Part shown: positions 10,330-22,046 of the stretch, piece after piece
Numbering within the stretch: the stretch's first letter is position 1
Layout of the letters: each line of letters starts with the position of its first letter
NCBI RefSeq assembly: GCF_026210795.1
Contig: NC_089432.1
Span: 3,906,001-3,970,000, forward strand
DNA: 64,000 bases
Reading direction: 5' to 3'
Origin: Rhizophagus irregularis
Lineage: Eukaryota; Glomeromycota; Glomeromycetes; Glomerales; Glomeraceae
Notes under the pieces: model-generated
What the model saw: the letters and a program-made list of their open reading frames with translations, nothing else
The model's database searches: none
What the model was told of the DNA's origin: nothing
Position numbers and translations under genes: made by a program

Positions 10330-13300
10330 CTATAAAAATCGACACTCCATCCTGCAAAAGCTGTTATTAAGTAGCACCGTTAGACGACCCATAAAACCCG
10401 AAAAGTGATTAAACCAAGGCAAACCATATTTCATCGAGTTTTTCAACCAATCGGTCCTGGAGTCACGTGAATCGTGTAGGGTTGGAGGTGGTAAAGATGA
10501 GTAGAGTATGTACTTGGACAATGGCAAATTAGAAGGCTTCAGAGTAGTTTTCAACTTATAGGTAATGTTCATCGCGTTTTCCCATCTACATTTTTCATAA
10601 GAACGCAGATTCCAAATTCGTCTTCTGAATTTTTGGACAAAATTATTATGAATAGCAGCGATAACCTTTATCGCAGAAATTCTCAGAATGGATAAATCGA
10701 CAAATAAGTCAATAAAGAGTTTGGGTAAGCAACCACGGACCAGGGCATAAGAGGACCAATTTGTAGAAGAAAAGGACCAGCATGAAAGAGAAGTGAGTTT
10801 AGCAATAAATAGAGTAGAATCAATGTCAGCCAATATACCGGCTTCTAAAATTTTGGAAATCAAATGTTTTTGATAAGATTGTAAAATTCGTTGCATAGGC
10901 GGACGACGATTTTTGCACATAAAAAGGTGCATCAAGTCTTCCATGCGGTCAATACAAGAACGGCAAGTTAATTCGTCCATATATAAATCTGGTCGAGTCT
11001 GTTTAAGCTTTTCCAATGTAGGTAAGTCATCCAAAAAAAGTTTGAACTTAAAGGTTTGGTGCCTTGAAGCATGTTCATAAGTGAAGAATGCATCGTGAGA
11101 AGACTTGAAATTTAAAGTGAACCAAGTAAGTTCCCAGTCAACCACATAATCTATATTAGGTGATAGTAAAGAAATAAAATGAAACCGCATTAAATTTAAT
11201 AAATCACGCATTAACTGCATTTGATAATATTGTTTGAGGAGATGTCGTGGATTAAATTCACAAACAACATCATTGTCATAAATTAAGACAAAATCATGAG
11301 CAGAGGCAAGGTCCATTCCAGAAATCAAAATACTGGATGACGCAATATGAGCAGTATTGGCCAAGGAATTAGCAAAATCGTTTAAATAGTTGCCAGAGTG
11401 AGCTTTAATTTTAATAGGGGAGACCGACAAGTTTTTGGAAAGGATGGTTCGCTTAATGATAGCCCAAAGTTCAAAATTTGTAGTTTTGTAATACAAACGA
11501 CTATTTGAGTAAACAGAGGAAGAGCAGTTTCGAAGACCATCAATGGCTGTAGTGCTCCGCACGAGCCAGTCCAGCTCGAGCCGGCTCGCGAGCTAGGTAT
11601 ATCGAGCCGAGCTGAGCCGCGGCTCGTAATAAATTTGGCTCGGCTCATTCGAGCGAGCTTTGTCTGGCTAGGTTCGAGCTGGCTCGCGAGTTATGAGCTG
11701 GCTCGCGAGCTCCAGAACTTTTTTTCTTTATTATTGCCGGCGTCACGTGATTTTTAATTTTGGCCGGAATTAAGTGATCGACATGGAAATTTCCTTTTTT
11801 GGAATCCTGTGCAACGCATTTCCCCATTTTTGATAAGAAATAAAATTGCCTTTTTTGGGTTGTGTAACGTTACTCAGGTATTCAAAAAAGGAAATTTCCA
11901 TGTCGATTACTTAATTCCGGCCAAAATTAAAAAAAATCACGAGAAATATGCAGAATTTGATAAAAGCTCGGCTCGAGGTTGGCATTCGACACGAGCCAAG
12001 CTCGAAAATTCTAATCGAGCCGATTCCGGCTCGAATTTTGGCTCAGCTCGGCTCGAGCCGGCTCGTGCGGAGCTTTAAATACCTGTTTGCGAGTCAGTAT
12101 AAATAATAACTTCTGAGTCGCGGGAAGAAATAGTTAAAACTGCATAAATAGCAGCAGCTTCAGCTCGAGAAGAAGAAGGATTATCTCGAATGAGACCATG
12201 AGCATAAGTGGCGATTGAATTAGGAAAGCCTGCATCAGGAATGATTTGCATCCAGGACCAGCCTATAGAAACTTCAGGAGTGCCTAAATTAATAAGAAAC
12301 ACATCAGTGAAGAAAATATAACGCGAATCTGGAGAAACAACCAACGGGAAGTTTGCAAAAACAGCAGCAGCCGAGGATTCAATAGTGACAGGAGTAACAG
12401 GAGCTACAACGGTATCGATAGAAGCGGAATCAAAATCAAATTCCAATCTACTGTAATAAAGACGGACACTGTCTTCTATATCAGCCCAAGTAAAGGGGAA
12501 GTCACTTCAGAAGTATTACGTCTAATCTGCTCATTAGTAGTGGCAGAATAAGTGAATGTTGTAATGAGACCGTGGGTGTACAAAGGGTTAAATCAGCATT
12601 CCGTTTTTTGGAAGAAGGTAAAGGAATATGAACAGCGCAGCCAGGCAAGGAGAAAGTCTAATGAGATCACCAGGCGAAGATTCACAATCAGGAGAAACCT
12701 AATGGACAATAGAACAAGTACCACGACTTGCTTGGACCAAAAGTTGTTTGCCAAAGATGGAAGAACCAAGATCATCCAATGTGACAATCCAATTTTTAGT
12801 AGTGGGCGGAGAGGAAAGACAAGGTTCCAATTCATAAAAGGAAGAATCAATCGTAGGCATAGTAATAAATTTCTCTAGCAAACGATTATTGGAGTCAGGA
12901 ATAGTAGTAGCTTGTTGGATATCTTTGTACCAATAAGGGATACGGTCAGGGCCACGTTGTCCAACCAAATTGTCATAGTAAGCCTTCCAGGCAATTAAAT
13001 GAGTACCTTGAGGAGTAATAAGCTGAGATAAATAAAACAGCTTTCGTTTACGCAGGATGGGAAAATAGGCTTTGAAGGCTTTAGGCGTCATGCATTCAAA
13101 TAAAGGAACACGTCCATCTATCAAGGATAAGTTCAGAAGCTTCGAAAGTTCAGTATGAAGCAAACGAAAGGGAGTAGAAGCTAAGAGAGCAATAGTGCAT
13201 GCAATATAATCTTTCTTAAAAGAAAAAAGAGAAGATCATATAGACCAATCCTTAATTAAAAGAGGAGAAATAGGAATCAAAAAATTATATTGAATCAAAC

Positions 13301-16300
13301 ATAATCTATAAATAAAAAGAGATTGAATAAATGAAGAAGAAGAATTAGCCATTAAAAATAAATTAGTAATATGACATTGTCGTTGATGAGCAAACAAATT
13401 AATTAAGCCCAAGGCTTGAGACAAAAATAAAATGGGATTGGGTAAAGAATGAGAAAAATTTGCTTTATGCTTCACGACAGATCGTATACTTCTCGTTATT
13501 AAGTGGTAGTCAGATTCAGACAAGTGGGTAACTTGCATCCGGTATTCAAGTTTCGGTATAAGAACAGCATTATGTAAATATACAACTTGTTTGGAGGAAA
13601 GCTTTGCGGGTCGAATGATTGTAGCAAAGGAGCAGCATTCGCGTTTGAGTTGTTTTTTGACAAAATCACAGGAGCTTTTAATGTTGAACCAAACACCTAA
13701 AAAACGAAAAGAAGTTGTCATGGAAATTGGGGTAATAGTGATAGAAGGAACACTATTTAAAGAGGATAAATCCAAATTAAAAGTAATAGGGGATAAAGAA
13801 GAATTCGAAGTCAAGGGCAACGAATTTGTAATTAACATATATTTGTTATGATTGGCAGAAGTGTTATTAATTTGATAGAATTCTTCAGTAATAGATAACA
13901 TAAATTCCATGCCAGCTTTTGACGAGGAAATAAGAGTAGAGTCATCCATAAATACTAAATTATTAATCTTCATATCAAGAGAAGAATTTAAAGAACCAAT
14001 TAAAGATGGTATAGAAAGAACATAGGGGTCCATCATTTCATTCTTCAAAACAGTAAGCAAGAGATCAATATAAATAACCCATAAAAGAGGAGAAATAACT
14101 TCGCCTTGGTTAATACCAATGCGAACCCTATAAGCAGGAGTAGATCTATGAGCAGTGAAAATGCGATTAGTGCGCTTCGTGAAAAGTGAAAGGATAAACT
14201 TAACAGCAGAAGCAGGAAGACGTATACGTTCTAGAGCAAAACGTAACATTGTCAGATCGACCGAATCAAAAGCTTTAGAGATATCTTGGGAAAGAATCCA
14301 AAGTGGATTTTTATTGATATCAGCATCATGGATAATAGATTCTAGAGTAATGATAGGGTCGTGGCAAGAACCACCAGGAAGACCAGCGAAGTTACCACCT
14401 TTAAGAACATCATGTGAAGCCATAATAGCAGAAAGGCGATTATAGAAAAGTTTGACAAGAGATTTTCTAATCACTTCAAGTAAAGTAATAGGGCGAGTAT
14501 TTTTTAATTGACACTTCCATTCGTGAGGCTTGGGAATGGGAAAAACCATTGCTTGTCGCCATAAGTCGGGAATATCAGCTTTGGAGAGACAAGCTTGAAT
14601 TAAAATGAGGAGCAAAGCCGAGGTACGAGTTCCAATGTGTTTGAGCATCTCATAGGTGATCATGGAAGGACCAGAGGCTTTCCCATTAGGGGTGGAAGAA
14701 ACGGTGGATAACCATTCATCAAGGGTAGGGGATTCATTAAAGAATCATAGATGGAGGAAGGCACATCATCCGTCCATAGGTCAATAAGCAGAAGACCATC
14801 TATCGGGTAGTGTTTCAATAGACATCGGAGGAGTGGACTTTATAGGAACAAAGTTTTGGAAATGGTTAATAACAGCATCATCTATATTCTTAGGATCAGT
14901 TAACAACTGAGGCTGAGTAGGATGGTCAATAAAGACACGGTCCAAAGTGATACAGCGACGAGTGCGAGAGAGCGCTGAATCAATAAAAGAGGAAAGGTCA
15001 GTCTCGAAATTATTGTTTTTATCGTCTAAGTGAGCACGGATGGAGGAGTCTTGAAATTCTTTTTCTTGTAGTAAATAAAGTTTCCGTAAGGATTTTGAGA
15101 TATTAGATAAAATATCAAGAAGTGACTTGAAATTATCTTGTCGACATGATGAAAGAGAAGAAGGCAAAGTGGGAATAGAAATGAACACTTTCTTATACAA
15201 TTGAAAAATGTTCTGAAGTCTATGCAAATGAATAGACCATTTATAATTGTGAGCAGCAGAATAGGTTGAAGGATATTTGCGCAATATACGTATTGAATGT
15301 ATAAGGCGATTTAGAAACTGATAATGTTGAGTTATAATTTCCAGATCTTTAGGGACCTTAGGAGTATAATTGTTGCCAACGGTAGAAGAGGGTAAAGTAG
15401 CGTTGGCGGCTTTAAGGATTCGTGATTGGAGATATTCGCACATTTGATTGATATGCCAAGAGGAAAAGGTTGAAGGAGAAGCGTCACATAAATTATCAGC
15501 ATAGTCAGTGAATTCCGTCCATTGGGAGTCAGTAACAGAGTCAAATTTGAAGACACGACGGGTTTGGCGCTTAAGTTGTCGAGCGCGAGCCAATTTGGTG
15601 AAGGCAATAAGTAAAGACATATCATAATATGTAATGACAGGGTTATGATCAGAAGTGCAAATGTCTTGAGCATCAAAGATGCAAGCAGTAAGAGCGAATC
15701 CTTTGAGAAGAGGGCAGGACCATACATAATCAACACGAGTAACTAGGTCATTGCGATGAAAGGTACCTAAAGAGTTGGAAAGATTAATAGGAGTACAATC
15801 TTCATATCCATGAGAAAGGAGATGAAAAAATAATCGGTGAATATGTTTTGAGGCAATTTGGGGTTGATTAAAATATATAGGATAATATTTGTCTAAATAC
15901 ATATTAAAATCGCCATAAACAGCATGGTGAAAACCAGATTGTTTGGTGAGGGTAAGTTGTTGAATAAGCAAATCAATAGTGTCAGAGCGCAAAACACTTT
16001 CAGCAGGGGGAGGGATATAAATAACAAATATACATAATTTAACGTTGCCTTTAAAATATAAATCAACAGAAAGCAAACGTGAAGAATGAGATTTAAAATC
16101 TTGAACATGTGAAGCAAGGGAATTTTCTATAAAAAGAGAAACACCACCAGAAGAAAGAATTTGTTTAGAAGTATCCAAATCGGAAGAAAATACAGTATAA
16201 TTAGAAATGCGCTTGGATAAAAACTTCATTTGTTTGGGATGAAGATGAGTATCAACAATACCACTAAAGGAAATATGTTTTAAAGAAAAAAAAGTTGAAA

Positions 16301-16493
16301 TTTCTTCTAATTTAGTTTGGCCATACATTTTAAGGCCATTAACATTAAAAGAAGAAATATTAAATGAGTTGGGGATAAAAGAAGTATTACTAGGAGAAGA
16401 AAATAACGATTCATGTGAAAAAATTTTAGTAGCATCATCAGGGTTGGGAGGGTTTCGTACAAAGGTGTCGTAATTAAAATTATTGTCCGACAT
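10330..16493 (-). pseudogene. LINE ORF2: endonuclease, reverse transcriptase, RNase H (broken)
   Basis: From ATG at 16493 the first 570 residues (to 14781) are an EEP endonuclease: FNISSFNVNGL at the start, YGDFNMYL and SDHNPVI near the catalytic end. The reverse transcriptase occupies 14663-13236: AGLPGGSCHDPI, LSQDISKAFDSVD, GINQGEVISPLLW, and the catalytic FMDDSTLIS. The RNase H lies at 12446-12078 (SRAEAAAIYAVL, IIYTDSQT) and continues at 11549-10330 after a nested MITE (IKIKAHSGNYLNDFANSLA), followed by a zinc-binding CRSCIDRMEDLMHLFMC segment. Endonuclease, RT and RNase H share one reading frame. It is interrupted by stops near 14781, 13236 and 12699 and a cluster at 12530-12600, plus a local frame change at 14740-14780. 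FMDD rather than the more common FADD or YADD is unusual but known among LINEs. Confidence 0.88.
11550..12077. mobile_element. Palindromic hAT-type MITE with CGAGCC-rich arms
   Basis: Ends are TAGTGCTCCGCACGAGCC on the left and, reverse complemented, TAAAGCTCCGCACGAGCC on the right. Flanking 8-mers AATGGCTG (11542-11549) and AATACCTG (12078-12085) agree at 6 of 8 positions, fitting an aged hAT target duplication. The arms are dense in GAGCC/GGCTC words. A second inverted pair sits inside (about 11753-11800 and 11885-11933; GACATGGAAATTTCC and its complement), so nearly the whole element can fold on itself. It splits the RNase H of the LINE. No gene is present. Confidence 0.85.
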
Positions 16494-16849
16494 TAAAACA
16501 CAATGATAAAAACAGTCGGGGAGTAAAAATTAAAGAAGAAAATTAATTGGAGGAAGCTGAATCAGCTTGTTCCAGGGAAGCACCACCAATGGAGCTAATA
16601 AATTGTTGGATATGACCGGTCAGTTGGTCCAATTTACTTTCAATAACGACTCTACTATTTTTGAGATCGTTGATTTCTTCTTGTGTAGAGGAGATGGGGG
16701 TAAAGGAAGGAGCATTTGGGGAAAGATGAGAAGAAAGAGGCGACGTGTTGGAAACAATAGTGGTTGGAGGTAGAGGTCGCGTTAAAATACTTTTGGGGGG
16801 GCAAGTAGGGTTGCAGACATTTCTTTTGCCAAGGGTAGTTACCTTACGG

Positions 16850-18070
16850 TGAGATCCCCCAATTCCCCCTGTCATCAATTTACAAGGTTGCCACATCGAA
16901 CGGGCATTCTCATGGTCGAACGAACGAATGAGCGAACAAACAAACGAACGAACGAGCAATCAAACGAACAAACACGTGATCAAAACATAATTAACGAACA
17001 ACAACATCAGCGAACAATATACAACAACATTCTTGGTTCACAAAATAAATAGCGTTAGCAATATAAAGCGTTGAACGGTATAAAATAAAATTAACTTCTC
17101 TGAATTTTCCTCAATTTATATCCACTTTCGATTTCAAACTGCGATAGCTCTCGCTACGAATTATTATCTTCCAAAGGTATATATTTAATTCATCTTAAAT
17201 TTTCATTAATTAAAATTAATTAATCAAACATTAATTAAAGTTTAGGGCGAACCTATTACCTTTAATTAATATTAAACTTCATTAATAATTAAAAAATAAA
17301 ACTTATATTTTATTGAGTTCTGTGGATGCGAACTATGGAATTACTTTGAATTCCGTTCTCTATATATACAATTCTTATGCTATTTTCTATTCTATCTATA
17401 TACTATCTTTTATGTTCTTTACATATTATCTTTGAACTATCTTTCTAATATACTATCTATATTTTAAATACGCTATCTTTTAATATGCTATCTTTTATAT
17501 TATTTTATATGTTATCTTTTCTATTATTCAAATATTACATCGCAAAGAAATAATTTATAACCCATCTTTTATGGCTGTGCTACCTTTTCTTTAAATAATC
17601 TTTCAAATATTATGTCGTAAAGATATAATTCGTCTTTTGTGGCTGTGTTATCTTTATATATGTTATCTTTTATATTCCATCTTTATGCCATCTTTTCATA
17701 TTATCTTCTATATTATTTTGTGTTCTCCAATCTTTCCGACATTATTTTATATATTCTTTTAATCCACTTTATGTGTTTCGCTCATAATCTACCTTTTGTG
17801 GCTTATAATTATTCTTTCTTGTCGTTCTCATTGTTAAAGATCGCTAAGCCGCAAATGATCGACTCTATTTATCCTATTGGTTCTTTGTCAATCATTCAAT
17901 AAATATTACATCATGTAGATCATTACTCTTCTTAAATGTTTATCCTTTTCGGCTAATTATTTATCCATCCACGCCAATCCACGATTAATTCGTTCGTTCT
18001 TAATACTTGATAATTACATTTGGTGGTTGAATTTTATCTTCTTTTCGTACTTGATATTTGGCCGTTTACA
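16850..18070 (-). repeat. 3' LTR of element 1
   Basis: Begins TGAGATCCCCC and ends GGCCGTTTACA on the plus strand. It matches 27238-28459 almost base for base. It is A/T rich with many CTATCTTTTAT words. As the element reads on the minus strand, this copy provides the transcript end. Open frames inside it are not supported as genes. Confidence 0.95.
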
Positions 18071-18085
18071 TTATCCCCTCTTCGC
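18071..18085 (-). promoter_or_regulatory. Polypurine tract of element 1
   Basis: On the minus strand the bases next to the 3' LTR read GCGAAGAGGGGATAA, a purine-rich run at the place where plus-strand DNA synthesis of LTR elements is primed. The second LTR element has the comparable AAGAGGAGGATAAA at 53528-53541. Confidence 0.7.
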
Positions 18086-18448
18086 TATTTGTGACCTCAC
18101 AAATAACTTTAAAAGAATCAAACTCGGGTCTCGTTCATAATAATTCTAATTGAATCGAACTCGGGTCTTATCGAATACCTCTTTTCCTTTGATTACTATT
18201 TTTGGTGTAAATTCCCTTCGATCATAAAATTTCTTTAACCATTCTCCATTTTGTGGTGTTTTCAATATTCTTCCGTCTAATTCTTTGAGTTTATATGCTC
18301 CGTTTCCAAATTCTTCGTGAATTAAATATGGTCCTTTCCATTTGCTCTGTAATTTTCCAGACCATTGTTTCTCTCTCCATGCTTCATATAATAATACTTT
18401 TTCTCCTATTTCAAATTTAGGTTTTCTAATTCCCCTTTTGTCGTGTTG

Positions 18449-19357
18449 TTATTTTTCTTGAGCTTTTTTCACATTTTCTTTTATTTTTCTTCTTATTACT
18501 GGTAGCTCCTCAATTAGTATTTTTACTCTATTAGCTAACGTTATCTTGTTTTCATCTTTGTCTAATGGTAATTTCGCTCTCCTTCCGTACGTTGCATAAA
18601 AAGGTTTAATTCCTGTTGACGATTGCTTCTTTGTTCTGTATGCAAATAATACATGTTTATCCCAATCTTCTTCTCCTAATTTGGCTAATCCTTCGCATAA
18701 AGTTTTATTGAATCTTTCGACCAAACCATTTGTCTGTGGCCTATATGGTGTACTTAATCTATGATTTATCCCACATCTTTCTACTAATTCCTCCATCATT
18801 TTATTGTTAAAGTGAGTCCCTCTATCGCTAATTATTTTCTTTGGACATCCATGTCTACAAATTATGTCCCTCCAAATAAATTCTACTACCTCTTTTGCTG
18901 TAGCTTCTTTTAGTGGTGCGGCCTCGGGCCATTTTGTAAAATAATCCATTGCTACTACCATGTACTTATTTCCCTTTTCTGTCTCTTTTAACGGTCCAAC
19001 TATATCTATCCCAATCATCTCAAATGGTTCATTTATCTTTATTGGCGTTAATTCGTTCTTTCCTCTTGGTTTTCCTCTCATTTGACAATTCCAACACGTC
19101 CTTACATATTCTTCTACATCTTCTTTCATATTTTTCCACCAATAATTTTCTTTTATTCTATCTAATGTCGCTTCTATCCCAAAATGTCCTGATAATTCAT
19201 TATCATGCATCATGTATATCAATCCCTCGTATTCATAATCCCTGATTACTCTAAATCTGTTTTGTCCTTTTATTCTATATAAAATTCCTTCTTTCAATTC
19301 ATATTTATTCTCTTTTTCGATATTGTCAATTATTCTCTCATAATTATTTTCCTCCAT
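18449..19357 (-). CDS. Integrase of LTR element 1
   Basis: Starts at an ATG (19357) 60 bp downstream of the pol stop. The N-terminal zinc module is visible (H-x-L..HFGIEAT and CWNCQMRG), then the rve core with IGIDIVGP, IISDRGTHF and QTNGLVERFNKTL, supplying the D, D and E of the catalytic triad. The C-terminal GPY/F module continues to about 18140 (WKGPYLIHEEF). It inserts the cDNA into the genome; the separate reading frame implies its own expression strategy. Part of an element that is otherwise close to whole. Confidence 0.9.
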   Translation of the reverse strand: MEENNYERIIDNIEKENKYELKEGILYRIKGQNRFRVIRDYEYEGLIYMMHDNELSGHFGIEATLDRIKENYWWKNMKEDVEEYVRTCWNCQMRGKPRGKNELTPIKINEPFEMIGIDIVGPLKETEKGNKYMVVAMDYFTKWPEAAPLKEATAKEVVEFIWRDIICRHGCPKKIISDRGTHFNNKMMEELVERCGINHRLSTPYRPQTNGLVERFNKTLCEGLAKLGEEDWDKHVLFAYRTKKQSSTGIKPFYATYGRRAKLPLDKDENKITLANRVKILIEELPVIRRKIKENVKKAQEK

Positions 19358-19416
19358 AATATTTCTTTAATTGATTCTACTTCTGAGTTTGTTATTTTCG
19401 TTATGTGTTCTATATT

Positions 19417-21498
19417 TTAGTTCTGTGCTCTTCTCCATTTTTCCACCTCTTTAAATACTTTTCTCCAACTACTATTGTCATTTTTAACTTTTACTCGACT
19501 GTATCTTTTGGTATCTTTATACACACTTTGATTTTCTTCAAACATTTTAACCATGTCCAAATATTCATCCTTCTTTAATGTTGGATATGATGATTTTTCC
19601 GTTTTCTTTGTTTCTCTTCCAATGTAATTTTCCCAACATACATTGCCATCTTTTTCTAAAAATATCACTATTGATTTATCTATTGTTTCTTTCAGTCTGA
19701 ATATTTCTTTCTCCATCTCATGATTTCCATGTGGAGTAATTAATCCTCTGTCAAAACTTTTCGTCTTTTGGTAATAATATTCACAATATGGTGATTTGTC
19801 CAAAATTATTATATCTGTATCTTCATCGTATTCTACCATTCTTCTATTTATTTGTTCCACTACTTCTTTTCTGAATTTCCATTCTGTATCCATCTTTGAT
19901 TCGTGAAATTCATCTTTATCTTTTCTTCTTCTTTTATAAGTATTGAATCTTACTTTTAATCCTTGTTCTTCCCATTCTTTAATTAAATTTTGTACTATAC
20001 TTGTTTTTCCCAATCCGTCTACTCCATCGATTATTACTATTTCTGGTTGTTCCTCCACTATCTTTAATAATCTACTTAGTGCGTCGGCGTTCGTATTTTC
20101 TTTTCCCGACCTATGTACTACTTCGAAATTATATTGCTGTAATTCCATTACCCATCTTGCTCTTCTTCCTTTCGGTATTTTTGCGTTCATTAATCCTTTT
20201 AATGCACTGTGATCTGTTATTACTTTAAATTTTCTATCGATTAAATACTTATGAAAATGTTGAATTCCCCAAACTATTCCTAAACATTCCAATTCTGTTA
20301 TCGGATAATTTTCTTCTGCTGGTAATAAACTTCTACTTGCATATGCTATTACTACTTCTTTTCCTTTTTCATCTTTTTGGCTTAATACTGCACCTAATCC
20401 TTTTCCTGATGCATCTGTTATTAATAAAAATTCTTTCTTCCAATCTGGATGTCGCAATATTGGATATTGTATTAACTTTTCTTTCAACTTTTCAAACGCT
20501 TCTTGTTGTTCTCTTCCCCAAATAAAAGGTATCCCCTTCTTTCTCAAATCGCTTATTGGTCTTGCTATCTTTGAAAAATTCTTCACAAATTTTCTGTAAT
20601 ATGAACAAAGTCCTAAAAATGATCTTACTTCTTTCACCGTTGTCGGTGCCTTCATTTCTTTTATCTTTTCTATCTTTTTATCGTCCGGCCTCAATCCATC
20701 ATTTCCTACTATATGTCCTAAAAATTCTATATTTCTTTCCAAAAATCTACATTTCTTTAATTTTATTATCAAATTATTCTCCTGTAACTTCTTTAATACT
20801 TTTTCCACATGTTCCATATGGTCTTTCAAATTTCCTGAATATATCATAATATCGTCAATATATACTACCACAAAATCATTTATGTATTCTTCTAATATTT
20901 CATCCATTAATCTTTGAAATGTTGCTGGTGCGTTCGTTAAACCGAATGGCATTACATTATACTCAAATAATCCCTTTGAACATACAAATGCTGTTTTTTC
21001 TTTGTCTTCTTCTTTCATTTCTACTTGATTAAATCCTGCTGCTAAATCTATGCTTGAAAACCATTTTGCTTTTCTATATTTGTCTAACAATTCATCCATT
21101 CTTGGTAAAGGAAAACTATCCATTATAGTTATCTTGTTTAACTTTCTGTAATCAATACAGAATCTATATTTTCCCGTTTTCTTTCCTGCTAATGTAACCG
21201 GTGAACTCCATGGACTTTTTGATTTTCTTATCCTTCCTTGTCTTAATAATTTATCTACTTCTTCGCTTATAAATTTTGCCTTTTCGTCTGTTTCCTTGTA
21301 TCTTCTTTGTTTTATCGGTTCTACTCCATCTTTTATTTTTATCTCATGTTGCGCCGCTTTTGTTCTCCCTTCTATTTCTTTGTCATATTCCAAAATATCT
21401 TGGTATTCTAATAATAATTTTACCATATTTTCCCAAATTGGTTCTTCTACTTTCCCTATACTTAATTTTTGCATAAATTTTTCACTTGGTTCGAGCAT
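19417..21498 (-). CDS. RT-RNase H polyprotein with C-terminal thymidylate-kinase-like domain (LTR element 1)
   Basis: A 693-residue open frame. Residues about 60-250 are the reverse transcriptase (FSSIDLAAGFNQVEM; catalytic VVYIDDIMIYS), followed by the connection and RNase H (LLITDASGKGLGAVLSQ, ITDHSALKGL, NTNADALSRL, ending near 475). The surprise is residues about 485-693: IVIIDGVDGLGKTSIVQNLI holds a P-loop GVDGLGKT at 492-499 (nucleotides 20025-20002). Then come IIILDKSPYCEYYYQ, which resembles the DR[YS]-type motif of thymidylate and deoxynucleoside kinases, and a lysine-rich lid-like stretch (YIGRETKKTEK). The length of about 205 residues equals a typical thymidylate kinase. It is in frame with RNase H and not followed by integrase sequence. 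Retroelement pol genes are known to capture dUTPase, RNase H or chromodomains; a dNMP kinase is not something I know. Family assignment is by motif only. Confidence 0.88.
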   Translation of the reverse strand: MLEPSEKFMQKLSIGKVEEPIWENMVKLLLEYQDILEYDKEIEGRTKAAQHEIKIKDGVEPIKQRRYKETDEKAKFISEEVDKLLRQGRIRKSKSPWSSPVTLAGKKTGKYRFCIDYRKLNKITIMDSFPLPRMDELLDKYRKAKWFSSIDLAAGFNQVEMKEEDKEKTAFVCSKGLFEYNVMPFGLTNAPATFQRLMDEILEEYINDFVVVYIDDIMIYSGNLKDHMEHVEKVLKKLQENNLIIKLKKCRFLERNIEFLGHIVGNDGLRPDDKKIEKIKEMKAPTTVKEVRSFLGLCSYYRKFVKNFSKIARPISDLRKKGIPFIWGREQQEAFEKLKEKLIQYPILRHPDWKKEFLLITDASGKGLGAVLSQKDEKGKEVVIAYASRSLLPAEENYPITELECLGIVWGIQHFHKYLIDRKFKVITDHSALKGLMNAKIPKGRRARWVMELQQYNFEVVHRSGKENTNADALSRLLKIVEEQPEIVIIDGVDGLGKTSIVQNLIKEWEEQGLKVRFNTYKRRRKDKDEFHESKMDTEWKFRKEVVEQINRRMVEYDEDTDIIILDKSPYCEYYYQKTKSFDRGLITPHGNHEMEKEIFRLKETIDKSIVIFLEKDGNVCWENYIGRETKKTEKSSYPTLKKDEYLDMVKMFEENQSVYKDTKRYSRVKVKNDNSSWRKVFKEVEKWRRAQN

Positions 21499-21533
21499 CT
21501 TTTCCGTCTCTCTCTCTTCAGAGCCAAGACTCT

Positions 21534-22037
21534 CTATTTAAAATTCTGGTGCATTTTGAATACCTCTCCCTCATCGTTACTTTCATATTTTTCATCGTCC
21601 TCACTCTCTTCGCTTTCATATATTGCTTCTCTTTCATATCCTACTGGGATCGTTATTATTTCTCCCTGTTTTTCTATCCTTAAGGTATGATCTTCGAAAT
21701 TTATTTTTGCATTATACAGCTTCCATATATCATTTCCCAAAATTAGATCCTCTTCTTCTGAATCTATTACTTCAACTTCTTTTAGTATCTCTAATTCATC
21801 TTCGTATCTTAAAGTTATATTTGCTTTTCCTAACGCTGCTATCTTTTGCCCATTTGCTATTGTACATCTAAATTTACTTTTTCCAAATATAGGTATATTC
21901 AATCTTCTTCTTAATTTATCTGTTATCACACTTACTGCTGCTCCGGTATCTATTATTACGCTCACTAATTGATCTTCAACTTCTAATTCTGTTCTCATTG
22001 CTGTAGTTTTCTTCTCTTCATTTTTCATAGTTCCCAC
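21534..22037 (-). CDS. Retropepsin-like aspartic protease of LTR element 1
   Basis: A 167-residue open frame with the catalytic SVIIDTGAAVSVI early on and the flap-and-core pattern typical of retropepsins (KFRCTIANGQKI, EDLILGNDIW). It overlaps neither neighbour: 9 bp separate it from Gag and 35 bp from RT. The acidic C-terminus (ESEESEDDEKYES) is unusual but also present in the second LTR element. It cleaves the element polyproteins. Confidence 0.88.
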   Translation of the reverse strand: MGTMKNEEKKTTAMRTELEVEDQLVSVIIDTGAAVSVITDKLRRRLNIPIFGKSKFRCTIANGQKIAALGKANITLRYEDELEILKEVEVIDSEEEDLILGNDIWKLYNAKINFEDHTLRIEKQGEIITIPVGYEREAIYESEESEDDEKYESNDEGEVFKMHQNFK

Positions 22038-22046
22038 CGAGTGTAG

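Noticed and set aside
17639-17902. Repeated 87-88 residue hydrophobic frame in both LTRs (also 28025-28291)
   Set aside because: It is low-complexity A/T-rich LTR sequence and the frame differs between the two LTRs because of a one-base length difference.
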